A DNA stretch of 64,000 bases from Alentia gelatinosa (taxonomy: Eukaryota > Annelida > Polychaeta > Phyllodocida > Polynoidae): NCBI GenBank assembly GCA_950022655.1, contig OX465587.1, forward strand, positions 29,143,716 through 29,207,715, given 5' to 3'. A model generated the notes under the pieces. The model made no database searches and had not been told where the DNA came from. It saw only the letters and a program-made list of their open reading frames with translations. The translations under genes and the position numbers were made by a program. Position 1 is the stretch's first letter. Every line of letters begins with the position of its first letter. Positions 1 to 11,094 of this stretch are shown here, in pieces.

Positions 1-1245
1 AGAATTACAATATTAATGAATAATATTTCATAGATAAATAGAGTATTATGGAACCATTAACATCTGCAATTTGCAAGGACTTCAGGCATGTTAATGCCAA
101 GAAACATACATGTCTTTTTATTTATGTCACCGTACGTGGGTCGGTCACCGTACATGGGCATTATGTTCTAAATAATATTAATCAACTTTAATTTTCTCAA
201 TATGATTAGAGATTCATTTTCTGATAATGAAAATCTGATTCTGCTAAAAAGTAACAACCAATATTTACCCTAAGACCTCATTGAACCCACTTGACCACCT
301 ACGGTGACATATAGGTTACAAGGTTAAAATTATTCAGCTAAAAAAATAATTTCCAATAAAGATTAGTGTTCCCAACATTTACCCATGTAAGGTATTGTCT
401 CCTACTATATATTTCCACTTCTTTTATCAAGATATAACTAGTTTGAATTTTTGGTCACCGTACGTGGGCATCGATCAATCATAGCGACAAGACAATAAAC
501 AGAATTATTAATAGTATCAATAAAAAAGAAAACAGGGGACAACTTGAAAAGTAATCATTACCATGAACCTATCGGGAGGACAGTTGTTCTACAACCAGCC
601 CCCATTAGTGGGTGCTTCTAGACTCTCCTCCACAGGCCTCTAACAACTGCTAATAAGGGCACAGACAAGGCGCCACTGTCTCCAGGCGGAGTCTTTGCCT
701 CAGAAGACACAGATCTAACGTACGCTTGGAGATTGTGCCGCCTTTGTGCGCTACTAAATCTCCCCCCGTAGACTCCGTAGAGATGATAATTTATGGAGTC
801 TTCAGAGGGAAAATGGTAGCCCACTGGGAAACACAATACAAAGACCTCGCCCCCCTCCCCTCCTCCCCCATCCTCCACCGACCCGTGTGAGGAGAATATA
901 TCCGGCCCTAGGCAAACATGAGACGTGGGCGTTTATTGGTTGATGCAGGTCACGTGGTACGACCGCAAAGTTGTTATGGCCAATCACAACCGACCTTAGA
1001 TCGAGCCATTGGATTGTGCCGTGGAAGGGCATTGGCCGAAGCGGACGCAGAACAAATAGAAGGTCCTTTCTGCGCATGCTCTGTGCAGGAGTAATAGCGT
1101 CAGGATCTCGTATGCAGAAGTAGTGGCCATGTCGGGACTGATTTGCAATCTATTAATTGCTTTCTCTGGTATAGCTGGGCACATCAGTAAGGGGAGGAGG
1201 CTTTCCCAGTGGTCTCACTCTGAATATCTGCCTCTGGTAATGCAC
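1..1245. other. Unannotated leading region
   Basis: I see no gene here. The first 600 bases are AT-rich and hold three scattered copies of a short motif, GTCACCGTACGTGGG or close variants, at about 126, 144 and 453. From about 600 to 1190 the sequence is more GC-rich and has a CCAAT-type motif near 980. Short open frames there show no recognisable domain or compositional signature of protein. Confidence 0.5.
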
Positions 1246-1248
1246 TAA

Positions 1249-2180
1249 AGTCCAATTCCCATCTACCGATTTCAGAACATTGATATACCTTTGTAGGTGA
1301 CAAAGGAGCGGTACTTTGTCTCAGGCGAGGCATCCTAACAGAGTGGGCCTAGTCTGTAGATGTGTGGCAGTTAGGCAAGCAAGGGTGAGCCTATAGGCCC
1401 ATACCCATCTACCGATTTCAGAACGTTGATATACCTTTGTCGGTGACAAAGGAACGGTACTTTTTCTCAGGCGAGCCATCCTAACGGAGTCGGCCCCAGT
1501 TGGTAGATGTGGGGCAGCTAGGCAAGCAAGGGTGAGCCTATAGGCCAGTACCCATTTACTGATCTAAGAACATTGATATACCTTTGTCGCTGACAAAGGA
1601 ACGGTACTTTGTCTCGGGCGAGGCATCCTAACAGAGTCGGCCCTAGTCGGTAGATGTGTGGCAGCTAGGCAAGCAAGGGTGAGCCTATAGGCCAATGCCC
1701 ATCTACCGATTTCAGAACATTGATATACCTTTGTCGGTGACAAAGGAACGGTACTTTTTCTCAGGCGAGGAGTTGGCCCCAGTTGGTAGATGTGGGGCAG
1801 CTAGGCAAGCAAGGGCGAGCCTATGATTAGTGAATGCCTTCCTTGAGATGATTTTTTGTGCCAAAGAGTTGTGGGTCCATGTTAAAAAATTACTCGCCAG
1901 TAGCTTATCAACATGTTGATAAATCCAGTTGGCGACAATAGAACATTGGAAATATGACTAAGGGGACTGTTCCAAAATCCTAACTTCGTCACGCAAGGTA
2001 CATAATTATATTGCAGTTGGTGAGTGTAGACTGATTTTCTTAGGACTAACACCCACCACCCCCTCTCTGGTATCCACGGTCGAGTGACGGAATATGCTAT
2101 TTACCTACGACAAGTTCACTGACTACTCTACGATTTGGGAACTAATCGTTCAATCCTGAATCAGTAGATGTGCATTAGAC
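1249..2180. mobile_element. CTACCGAT-family MITE with internal array
   Basis: The left end reads agTCCAATTCCCATCTACCG after a TAA. The right end is the inverted form near 2150-2180, where CAGTAGATGTGCATTAGACT is followed by TTA. Between them lie pieces seen in other copies of the family: the GTTCCCAAATCG segment, the CAACATGTTGATAAA segment and the TTAGTCCTAA segment. The family recurs at 4851, 12374, 43274, 46149, 47377 and 47695. No transposase is present, so it must have been moved by an enzyme encoded elsewhere. The 3-bp TAA/TTA flanks resemble PIF/Harbinger target duplications, but that assignment is inference. Confidence 0.6.
1258..1830. repeat. 147-bp tandem array, 4 units
   Basis: CCCATCTACCGA or its close variant starts at 1258, 1404, 1551 and 1698, giving steps of 146-147 bp. 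Each unit contains the terminal segment of the host MITE, a TTTGTCGGTGACAAAGG mini-palindrome and a GGCAGCTAGGCAAGCAAGGG segment. The last unit has an internal deletion. The array is an amplified end of the surrounding MITE rather than an independent satellite. Confidence 0.8.
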
Positions 2181-2377
2181 TTTATGCGGCGTTTCCAATT
2201 GCCGACTAAAAAACCCTCCGATAATTATCACGCTGTACGAAAGTTGGTAGGTGGTTCTCCTTGTGGAAGGTCGGTGATACATCATCAGTGACCTGCACTG
2301 AAAAAATACGGTGGACGCTTGTTCAATGTTTAAAAATATTTTTCGAATTAATATTCTTACACATATATACACAATAT

Positions 2378-3047
2378 TGACTGGGTTTAGATACAAGCGG
2401 CCGTATGCTCCGAGAAGTTGACGCGTAGTAATATCCGAGCGTATGCGAGGATATTGCGCAGAGCCAACTCTGAGGAGCATACGACCGCCTTTATCTGAAA
2501 CCAGTATATATTGTATTTATCATCCAACCTTTCTGGATAAGTGGCATTTCGATATCAGTTCGTTTAGGTTATGCACTATTTTTCCGGACGCACTATTTTT
2601 CCGTATGCGCCACCTGGAGCATACAACATATCCGTATGCACCGGGAATGCGCATACAAATTCCCTATGTGTTTTCAATGGACACTTTGTATTAGGTGGAT
2701 GATAAATGTATTTATTATCCACCGAATACAAAGTGCCCATAGAAAACACATAGGCAGCGTGTATGGACATACCCGGCGCATACGGATATGTTGTATGCTC
2801 CGGGTGGCGCATACGGAAAAATAGTGCGTATGGGAAAATAGTGCATAACTAAAATGAACTGATGTCGACATGTCACTTGTGCAGAAAAGGTGGATAATAA
2901 ATACAATATAGACTGGTTTCAGATAAAAGCCTTCGTATGCTCCTCAGAGTTGACTATGCAATATCCTCGCATACGCTCGGATATTACTACGCGTCAACTC
3001 CTCGGAGCATACGGCCGCTTGTATCTGAAACCATTCAATATTGTGTA
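2378..3047. mobile_element. Giant nested palindrome (foldback element)
   Basis: Two arms of about 330 bp are inverted copies meeting near 2710, where GATGATAAATG faces TATTTATTATCC. Each arm contains its own ~115-bp hairpin, at 2384-2500 on the left and 2918-3032 on the right. Both hairpins carry the core GTTGACGCGTAGTAATATCC or its complement. The middle of the arms contains the segment that is the unit of the 73-bp arrays at 23 kb and 36.5 kb. There is no coding capacity. The structure is a foldback or MITE-like element, probably of recent origin because the arms are still well matched. Confidence 0.8.
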
Positions 3048-3065
3048 TGTATCTGTACACAAAAT

Positions 3066-3208
3066 CATTTGGAATAATACCACATTTTAGTCGTGCTGCT
3101 GGGCAGGTGATAGACTCTCATGTGTGGTTGCCTGTAGAGATCTTTCACAAGGTGTGGATAGTTGTTGCGAGTGGAGCCCAGAGTGGAGTGAAGTCGATCA
3201 GTCAAGAT
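3066..3208. repeat. Dispersed repeat R1, copy a
   Basis: This block starts CATTTGGAATAATACCACAT and contains TTTTAGTCGTGCTGCTGGGC. It is strongly similar, in the same orientation, to 4040-4188. The two copies bracket the R2 repeat and a TTAA-flanked MITE. Its origin is unknown. Confidence 0.7.
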
Positions 3209-3279
3209 TTCTTAATGATGATTAGTTGAAAGGTGACTAATAAATACAACTTGTATGTGTTTAAACTTACTTCATTGAT

Positions 3280-3703
3280 TTCTAAATTCTATTGAGTTTT
3301 GCAAATAACTCAGGATGATACAAGTTCCATATATCAGCAAATAAAAAATGCAAACTGACCATGCTAACTTTTATGGGAGGGCCATCTGAAAATGTAAGTG
3401 CTTAACTATCGGTGTCTATGGGAAAGTGCAATATTTTGACTTTGTTGCTAAATGACACTGATGTTCTATTGCTATCTTCAAATAATTCTGGATTATGATA
3501 GTTGGAAACATGAACGAATGAGAAATGCCAAAAAATACTATGTCATCATGCTAATTTCAATTTCAATTTATCTGAAGAAGGTAAGTGCTTATCTGTTGGT
3601 GTCTATGGGAAACTGTTACATTTTCATGAAACCAGATGGCAGCACCAGTGTTAACTGAGTAGAAACAGGAGGCGCTTCAATATCTACCCGCATTTGTCTT
3701 TAA
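3280..3703. repeat. Dispersed repeat R2, copy a
   Basis: About 424 bp are closely similar to 6709-7127 with a few small indels. The block also contains an internal duplication: the pair TAAGTGCTTA...GGTGTCTATGGGAAA appears twice about 200 bp apart. Both genomic copies end at the same place, TATCTTTAA or GTCTTTAA, which suggests a defined element boundary. There is no protein signature. It could be a non-autonomous transposon or the end of a degraded retroelement. Confidence 0.75.
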
Positions 3704-4032
3704 CCCTTTAAAGACAAATGATGTCTTAAGGCATCAACCAGCCCATGCTGAATGATGCGTTAAGGCATCATTTCTCTTAAATCTATAAAAGTTTTTTTGA
3801 CAAGGAAATAATTCATCAATATACATGAAATCTTCAGAAATGTAGCTATAACATCAAAATGAATATTAGTAAGCTAAAATAAGTGAAATATCATTGATTT
3901 CCAACAATATCACATAATGGAATATCTAATTCTGACTTTATTCAAAATGTGTTCGTCCTTTAGAGATATACACTATCACTAACACCCGTCTTTATGGTGA
4001 CAGCTCTGCCACAAGTGGCCGTCCTTAAAGGC
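3704..4032. mobile_element. TTAA-flanked MITE, piggyBac-like
   Basis: TTAA at 3700-3703 is followed by CCCTTTAAAGAC, and the right end is the near-inverse GTCCTTAAAGGC followed by TTAA at 4033-4036. Inside are small palindromes such as TGATGCGTTAAGGCATCA, the same type found in the clearer piggyBac-like copy at 11534. TTAA target duplication with CCC-starting ends is the hallmark of piggyBac; the ends here are less clean. It carries no transposase. Confidence 0.5.
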
Positions 4033-4039
4033 TTAATAT

Positions 4040-4188
4040 CATTTGAAATAATACAACATTTTAGTCGTGCTGCTGGGCAGGTGATAGACCCTCATGTGTG
4101 GCTGCTCACAGAGGTTTTTCACAAGGTGTAGGTGGGTGGTATGCCATTTATATGGTTGTTTATGTGTAATGAGTGGAGTGAAGTCCAT
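4040..4188. repeat. Dispersed repeat R1, copy b
   Basis: This is the second copy of the R1 block, beginning CATTTGAAATAATACAACAT directly after the TTAA-flanked MITE. It shares GTCGTGCTGCTGGGCAGGTG and the GAGTGGAGTGAAGTC segment with copy a. The region after it, to 4845, is AT-rich and holds nothing I can identify. Confidence 0.65.
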
Positions 4189-4850
4189 CAGTGGTATGCG
4201 ATTTAAAAAAAAAAAATTTAAAAAGAAATTTCTTTATTTGGTGTCAAAAGTTACATGCATTGATGATACAACAATCCTTGGATTTTCCAGAAGACCAAGT
4301 AAAGAGGCCTAAGCGTCAGCCCTACATTAGGCTGATTTTCATCGCATTGGCCAAATCCCAAAACGAGATAGCATGTAATTTTAACATAACTCACAATGAT
4401 TTAAATGGAATAATACCAATGTGCAACTATGCCCAAAAACTGTGACTCATAATCCAGTTTATGATGCTGGAAGCTGGTTTATAAGGCAATAGGTTTGAAC
4501 ACAGATATAATATAGCACTGCTATATTATATGCAAACTGACCATGCCCGATTCAGCAGGTCACGTGTGAGTTCCCGTTGCTGTGTATTTCTGTAACGATA
4601 CCTTAAAAGTAAGTTAGAAACGGTCTGTTTTGTGGTTGGGGTCTGTTGGAAAGATATCATTGACCACAAAGCTCACATAGAAATTACATGATTTTCAATT
4701 TGATATGAATCGATGCAACAATTGACCTTCGTGGAGGTGGGCAGTCCTGCAGTAATTATTTACATTTACAAGTATGTACAATTTTTTTTTTTTGTACATG
4801 CTGCATGGAATCGGCGGGATTTTTCCTCGGCAGGTGTAAACACAGCATAA

Positions 4851-5215
4851 ATCCCAATACACATCTATCAATTGAGTTTTGACCTATTAGTTCCCAAACG
4901 TAACCCCTGGGCCCTTGTTGGCCACCAAATCGAGGGCCATTTTCCAATGTTCTGTTGTCGGTGACTGGATTTATCAACATGTTGGTAAACTTTTGGAGGC
5001 TCAATTAGGCACATCGAACCACAACTTGTTTGCGATCAAAGAACATCTCAAGGAGGGGCGGGTGGGGGGTTCACTAATCTTTGGCTGACCCTTACCTAGC
5101 TGTCCTTTCCTACATCTACCCATTAGAGCCAACTTCCTTAGGATGCCTTGCCTGAGACAAATGTCGCCGACAAAGGAACATCTATGTTCCGAAATCGGTC
5201 GATGTGTATTGGGCT
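4851..5215. mobile_element. CTACCGAT-family MITE, complete
   Basis: This copy has readable ends: atCCCAATACACATCTATCA on the left and, inverted, CGATGTGTATTGGGCT on the right. Each end is flanked by TAA, at 4848-4850 and 5216-5218. Internal landmarks are the CAACATGTTG palindrome and the TTCCGAAATCGG segment near the right end. The 3-bp TAA duplication suggests PIF/Harbinger-type mobilisation. It is non-coding. Confidence 0.7.
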
Positions 5216-5218
5216 TAA

Positions 5219-5531
5219 GCGTGACATGTATGACAAGACAGCATTTTATCTTGGAGAAATAAAAGCTGCTGGGTGAAATAAAAAATGCCATGGAATGTAG
5301 TACAGTTAGAGCATTGTGTGATGAACCACCGCAGTACTTCCACTGCTGCCCACCTCCCAGAGGATGCTACATTCCCGCGTTCCATCAGCTGGTGGACACG
5401 GTGCAGTTATTCAGTGGCAGTCACGTGATCGGGTAATGTCACGTAGTCCCTGCTCTCCCAGCGGAGTCTGCCATAGATGGCCGAGCGACAAGGAGCCAGG
5501 CACTATCTGCCCCCAGTCTCAGCTTACCTTG
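5219..5531. other. Unannotated, moderately GC-rich
   Basis: This stretch leads into the next minisatellite. It contains CACGTG-type motifs (TCACGTGATC near 5426) but has no convincing exon, RNA gene or repeat copy that I can recognise. Confidence 0.4.
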
Positions 5532-5966
5532 GGCTGAGTCAGGTGACCTTGTGACGGACTGAGTCAGGTGACCTTGGACTGAGTCAGGTGACCATCGACT
5601 GAGTCAGGTGACCACAGACTGAGTCAGGTGACCATGGACTGAATCAGCTGACCTTGGACTGAGTCAGGTGACCTTGTGAGGGACTGAGTCAGGTGACCAT
5701 GGACTGAGTCAGGTGACCTTGGACTGAGTCAGCTGACCACTGATTGAATCAGGTGACCTTGTGAGGGACTGAGTAAGGTAACCATGGACTGAATCAGCTG
5801 ACCATGGACTGAGTCAGCTGATCTTGTGACTGAGTCAGGTGACCTTGTCATGGACTGAGTCAGGTGACCTTGTGTTGGACTGAGTCAAATGACCTTGTGA
5901 CGGACTGAGTCAGATGACCTTGTGACAGAGTTAGTCATCTGACCTTGTCATGGACTGAGTCATATG
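5532..5966. repeat. ~20-bp minisatellite, GACTGAGTCAGGTGACC
   Basis: More than 20 imperfect copies of GACTGAGTCAGGTGACCTTG are separated by variable spacers such as TGTGACG or TGA. The unit contains TGAGTCA, which matches the AP-1 consensus, so the array is also a dense cluster of potential bZIP sites. That functional reading is only an inference from the motif. Confidence 0.9.
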
Positions 5967-6120
5967 TTGCAATATGCGTTCCCGTATATCTCTCTGTATA
6001 TTCCTTGATTATGTTCATTTGTATGGCAATTCCTTTGCGATAGAGATTAATTCGGTATTTGTCCTTTCTGTAGTGTCGTACTTCACTGTGTTTGACTGCT
6101 GCCTATTGCTATATTTGCAA

Positions 6121-6291
6121 GTAGGTTGTAGGTTGATCTGTTCGTCACTATGTTTCATTAGTAGGTTGTAGGTTAACCTGCCTCTCTCTATATTTGTTAA
6201 GTAAGTTGTGGGTTGACCTGCCTTCCCTATATTTGCGGAGTAGGTTGTAGGTTGACCTATCCATCACTTTACTTTACAAGTAGGTTGTAAT
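6121..6291. repeat. 40-bp minisatellite, GTAGGTTGTAGGTTGACCTG
   Basis: GTAGGTTGTAGGTTG or a close variant starts at 6121, 6161, 6201, 6240 and 6280, a step of 39-40 bp. The linker is a pyrimidine-rich CTCTCTATATTTG-type segment. About 4.3 units are present. Confidence 0.85.
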
Positions 6292-6708
6292 AGAAATGGG
6301 CTTTGAGAAGGAAAATAGTCGATGAAATGCCTCGTACATTATATATATGGACCCGTATATTTGACAAAGGTAATATAATTGATATGAGTAATGTTGGTGA
6401 GTCTATGGGAGGGGCGTGTATCAGCTCTCATCCCCTCATCTCCACTTATAAATAAACGTCCCCCATACCGCTACGTTTACCTGTTTGCACAACATGAACC
6501 TGTCACCTTACATTAATCACCTTCCATTTCAGCAATAGGCTGCGGCTAAACACATTGAGAGTCAAATGATTAAAATGCGCTTATAAGCTCAGGCGTCCAC
6601 CTACTCCAATATCAACTTAAAACCTCCGGCTGCACTACAATGCATACTCAAGAAAATATAAGCCAATTCAGAACATCTTTATCTTAAAGACAAATGCTGG
6701 TAGTTGGG

Positions 6709-7127
6709 TGATTTCTAGATTCTATTGAGTTTTGCAAATAACTCAGGATGATACAAGTTCCATATATCAGCAAATAGAAAATGCAAAAATGAATGGGAGG
6801 GCCATCTGAAAATATAAGTGCTTAACTATTGGTGTCTATGGGAAAATGCAATATTTTGACTTTGTTGCTAAATGACACTGATGTTCTATTGCTATCTTGA
6901 AATAATTCTGGATTGTGATAGTTGGGAACATGTACAAATGAGAAATGCTAAAAGAATACTATGTCACAATGCTAATTTCTATGGGAAGGCCATCTGAAGA
7001 AGGTAAGTGCTTGTCTTTCGGTGTCTATGGGAAACTGCTACATTTTCATGAAACTAGATGGCAGTACCAGTGTTAAATTTAGTAGAAACAGGGGGCGCTT
7101 CGATATTTACCCGCATTTATCTTTAAA
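6709..7127. repeat. Dispersed repeat R2, copy b
   Basis: This is the second copy of the 3280-3703 block in the same orientation, with the same internal duplication and the same terminus at ATCTTTAA. It is not flanked by R1 and has no MITE after the terminus; the following sequence is ATGGCCCCCCC. The preceding stretch 6292-6708 shows no identifiable feature. Confidence 0.75.
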
Positions 7128-7309
7128 TGGCCCCCCCATAATTCCCCAAAAATTAAAAGCATGAAAATGTAGTTAGCGACCATGCGGAAGATCATTGTCT
7201 TTATAACATCCAAAGAGCACACAATAGTGCTACATTTGAGTATTAAACACCATGTAATGACATAACCGTCATTACAGTAATATCAGCAATGAAGCTTGTA
7301 ACGGGGATC

Positions 7310-7415
7310 CTTTATCTCATCCTTGGTACAAGTTTAGCCATAGGAATAACATTAAAAATATATACTCAATAATCACTCTGGTAAAGTGACAATACTACGC
7401 CATGGCACTTGCAAA
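7310..7415 (-). repeat. Dispersed repeat R3, partial copy
   Basis: In reverse complement this matches part of 39240-39405 and 63425-63580. Shared landmarks are CATGGCGTAGTATTGTCACT and, further on, TTATTCCTATGGCTAAAC. It lacks the CRE and CCAAT part of the other copies. Sequence between 7416 and 8040 shows nothing I can name. Confidence 0.55.
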
Positions 7416-8039
7416 ATACTTTTGATTATTCTGATATTGTGATGCTATTTAATGTCATTGAAAGGGTTGAGGTAAATCCAGAACCGCACTCGATTTGGAT
7501 AAATACACTATACTCCACTCGTTTGGATCGCCATAATCATCATTCAGCTTTGCCCCTATGATTCTTACAGCGCATCCAAACTCATGGATATATAAAGACT
7601 CACTTCAGCGAGTTTATTCTCCTAAGGTGTGGTTCCACCAACACATAGATTTACCGTTGTATATCTTGTAATATCTTACAGTGTCGCGATATGTTGTACC
7701 TCCTTTATTGCGATACGTAGCATGCAATGATATGTGTACTTTTTCATGTCGTGTGTATACTTTGGTGCTCCACCACCGCGAAACTTCAAGACACATCGCG
7801 GCAAATATGTGTATCATTATTCAAAACCTAGCAAGATCTACCAAGACAACCATATCGTGACTAATCTCGCTATATCTTGTGTGTTGTTGGAATCAGCACT
7901 TTACCATCTCAGATAGTAACACTGGTGGAGAACCCCTCATTAAGTACCTGGAAGTTACTGCATACTGTGCGGCACAGACACTGCCAGCTGTAATTAGTGC
8001 CAGCTATAATCCCTCCTTTGATGTTCTCTCCTAATGGAA

Positions 8040-8512
8040 ATATTATTCTCGTGATGCCTCCATATTGGAGCCCCTCCAGATCTGTAAAGTATCGATATCA
8101 GTTCCCGCATGGATGAGAGGCTGATGTATATGCCTTTTATTACCCACCGAATACGGAGTCTCCATGCTAAGCCTATGGAGCCTAGAGATCGCTACTGAGT
8201 GAAATACGGACCTCCGGAATCTCCTAGGAGAATACGGCTTTTTGGGCCACCTGACGGGCATTATGGGAACTGATTTATATAAACAATACATGGCGTTTGT
8301 GTCGCATTTCTAATTATTTTCTAATTATTTGTTACCTAATAATTACTCGAAAGGTGAGTAATAAATACAACATTACCATGATTTCGATCTGTGTGACAGT
8401 ATTCTCCTTATAGTTCACATTACGTAATACTCCTCGATGTCGCTCGGAGTTCTACTATGAGTCAACTACGTGGAGAATACGGCCACTCAGATCGAAATCA
8501 TGGTAATATTGT
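8040..8512. mobile_element. Foldback element with GTTGAC-type hairpin
   Basis: The right part, 8368-8512, is a long hairpin. ACCATGATTTCGATCTG is matched by CAGATCGAAATCATGGT, and inner arms carry AGTATTCTCC against GGAGAATACGG. The tip contains GATGTCGCTCGG. The left part holds a segment with ACCGAATACGGAGTCTCC analogous to the body of the 2378-3047 element. It has the same plan as that element but a different primary sequence in the arms. Confidence 0.6.
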
Positions 8513-8730
8513 GTATTCATCCTATTTACTATATAGTCATGCCATACATACCGTAAATATGCATCGTTTCATAAGTAGTAGAAACCGAATGAGAGTTGGA
8601 CTTGCCAGTATTTATGCCACGCCGGGAGGGTTGTGTATTACTATACAAAGTGTTAGCTGAGCGTAGTGAGGAACAGACCTGACCAGAGTGGCATAGACAC
8701 AGACAGCTCTAACTCTAGGTCGGTTTCGTA

Positions 8731-8975
8731 ATAATCCTACCCTTTCTCCTCGACTTTAGGATATCAGGAAAGACCGACTCAATTCGTCCATGTTTGACAG
8801 CTGTCAGAATTTCTGCTCTGCAGCCGGAACAATTTGCACAGGTGAATAATTCCTGATTGCTGATTTGTCAATTTTGTTATTTCTCTAGGTACAAAAAATT
8901 TACTTTATGTCATGGGACGCCACATAAAATTTGTTAAATCGATGACATTTTTTATCATGGGTAGGATGATATAAC
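8731..8975. mobile_element. Possible short MITE, TAATCCTACCC ends
   Basis: TAATCCTACCC at the left is mirrored by GGGTAGGATGA at the right, about 245 bp apart. The ends resemble the cleaner element at 38724-39007. Target-site duplication is not clear, so this may be a degraded copy or coincidence. Confidence 0.3.
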
Positions 8976-9132
8976 GTACGGAACTCTTTCTTTTTATTTG
9001 TTTATTGGTCATGGATTCAAACATTACATTTGGTTTTCAATCTTACCCTGATCGTGTCTGGATAATTCTAATAAAAAAACTGCTTTGAGTTCCATAGCCA
9101 CTGATGATATGCCATGAGTTTTGGTTGCAGAG

Positions 9133-9370
9133 TAATCTCACGAGGCAAAGCCTCGTGAGATTATGTAGCAAACCAAAATGAAGGGCATATGGATTGAGTG
9201 CAGTTCATATCTTATCTCACCCCTATCACTGACTAATTGGCTAAAATGTGTGACATCATCCCCCATTGAGTATTTTTCAGCAATACTACACGGGCGTTGA
9301 GTTTTCAATGATAAGTCTATGGGGAAAAATACCAGGGGTGAGATAAAGCATCTTCTGTAATAGGTATTAT
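9133..9370. mobile_element. Family C foldback element, reverse
   Basis: It begins with a perfect hairpin: 14-bp arms at 9133-9146 and 9150-9163 around an AAA loop (TAATCTCACGAGGC and its complement). It continues with a body containing CTCACCCC, CCCATTGAGTATTT and GGGGTGAGATAA. That body, inverted, is the same as the segments at 41995-42545 and 60180-60470. Confidence 0.65.
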
Positions 9371-9756
9371 AACAACAGGAACAGGAATGGATCAATAGAT
9401 GATGAGAAACATAATGATACCAAGAAAATGTAAATTTATCATTCATCCGGTTTGCAATATGCAGATGGAAATATAATGATTAATTAATCAATTAATGAAT
9501 AGATAATTTAATAATGGAAAAACTGTTACAAGTTGTTTGGATATAAATATACAGTTGGATTATTTGGCTCAATCTATGAACATGTGATACGCAACCTGGT
9601 GTCTACAGGAGATAAAACTTAAAGACATGCTTAATCTCTTGTTGACTAATCCCTGATAGGCCTCTTGCGTAGACTGAAATATTAGTTGTTAGGCCAAATT
9701 AAGTTAATCATTTTATCAATTTCGGGTGTATAGAAAATATAGACAAGCCCACCATG

Positions 9757-9872
9757 TTTGTACAAGCTACAAACTCGATTGTAATTTATCGTTCGTACGG
9801 AACTCGGCGAAAATGCCTCGTTCCGTACGAAGCAAAAATAATCACCTCATTTTGTAGTTTGTACAGCATGGT
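9757..9872. repeat. Family B long hairpin
   Basis: Outer arms are TTTGTACAAGCTACAAA and TTTGTAGTTTGTACA. Inner arms are CGTTCGTACGGAACTCGG and CTCGTTCCGTACGAAGC, closed by GGCGAAAATGCC. The same design and core occur at 42586-42711 and partly at 61502-61600. A short open frame overlaps it, but the palindrome explains the sequence. Confidence 0.7.
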
Positions 9873-9889
9873 CAGGTCGCATGTTATAA

Positions 9890-10960
9890 GTACCTTTGGC
9901 CAAACAGTTAACTTAATGCTGCTAGTGTCATTTAGCACTGCAGACCGATTAGGTAATACTTTTATTACAATAAATGTCAGGTGGAAACAAACAATAATGG
10001 TCTACCATTCTTTCTTCAACACTAGGAGCAAATGGTATGTTCATCATCGATGAATGAGCGTGCAATTATAAATAAATAAGAATACAAATTTGGGTTATAT
10101 TCAGTCCATGGCTAGTTTTCTGTAACCTAATTAAACCCAGTGATCCTGCCATTTCTGCAACCACCTGAGTCTAGGATCCAAACCTATCAAGCACCAGTGA
10201 GTAATTGAGGTATTTCGGTCCCCAGTGATTGGGCATGGTCAGCTAAGCATGCCTCTAATACCCTCAGACACTGGCCCGCTGCTCGTTTTCCACTATCACA
10301 GTGAATAGCACGCAGATAGTGAATGGATAGTTTTCTGGAACCACGCTGGAAATGTATTTATATATCTGACTAGTCTAACCTCTAGGTGATGTATATTGTT
10401 CGTGCAAACACGCTCTAATAACGCAATATAGCACCATCGACCAACATTCTGCGCCAACGATGAGATATCTCTATGTTAAATTAATCTGTGGCTGAATGAA
10501 TCTAAGTGTCAAAAATTAGTCTGTTACTACAATAATTCTTATTGAAAAACAGCGTTTATTCCAACCGCTACCGACGTTAGTACAGGTTACATATAATCGG
10601 TGGTTTTTTTGTCGGCAGGTGGAAATGCCACATTAGTGGATGATAAATACGATTACAACTGAGTTGTGGATTGATGACTGCAACCTTCTACTAGTGGACG
10701 ACGTGGTATAGGGGACAGAGCCATTGTTAGTTCATGAAGCAGTCACTAGGTGGTCGGTGGGACAAAACCTAGCTCTTTGTTCGTACAAAATTCAACTGCC
10801 TTTCAATGTTTTACCATGGTTCCTTTGACTCTATACACCCATCCCAAAGCAGGATGACATAATAATTAAACCCAAGACTTGAAATTTTCCACATGGTACA
10901 CTTTATATAAATATGTGAGCAAGGCTAGAGTTGTGACACTTTCCAATTATCACTCACTTC
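9890..10960. other. Unannotated stretch
   Basis: About 1 kb of mixed composition lies here. I recognise no gene, RNA, hairpin element or tandem repeat beyond short chance patterns. Confidence 0.4.
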
Positions 10961-10962
10961 TT

Positions 10963-11068
10963 TTACACCTCCTTTAGTGAAGAACACCTACTTTTTCACC
11001 TCCATTAATGAAGAACACCTACTCGGGGGACGTCATGGCGGCGCCCATGGGTCATAGGCTATATGCTG
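10963..11068. repeat. Dispersed repeat R4, copy a
   Basis: The segment with TAGTGAAGAACACCTACT (partly duplicated) followed by GTCATGGCGGCGCCCATGG and CATAGGCTATATG matches 40232-40306 in the same orientation. Its function and class are unknown. Confidence 0.6.
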
Positions 11069-11094
11069 TATACTCGCTATTGCTCACGTGTAAA

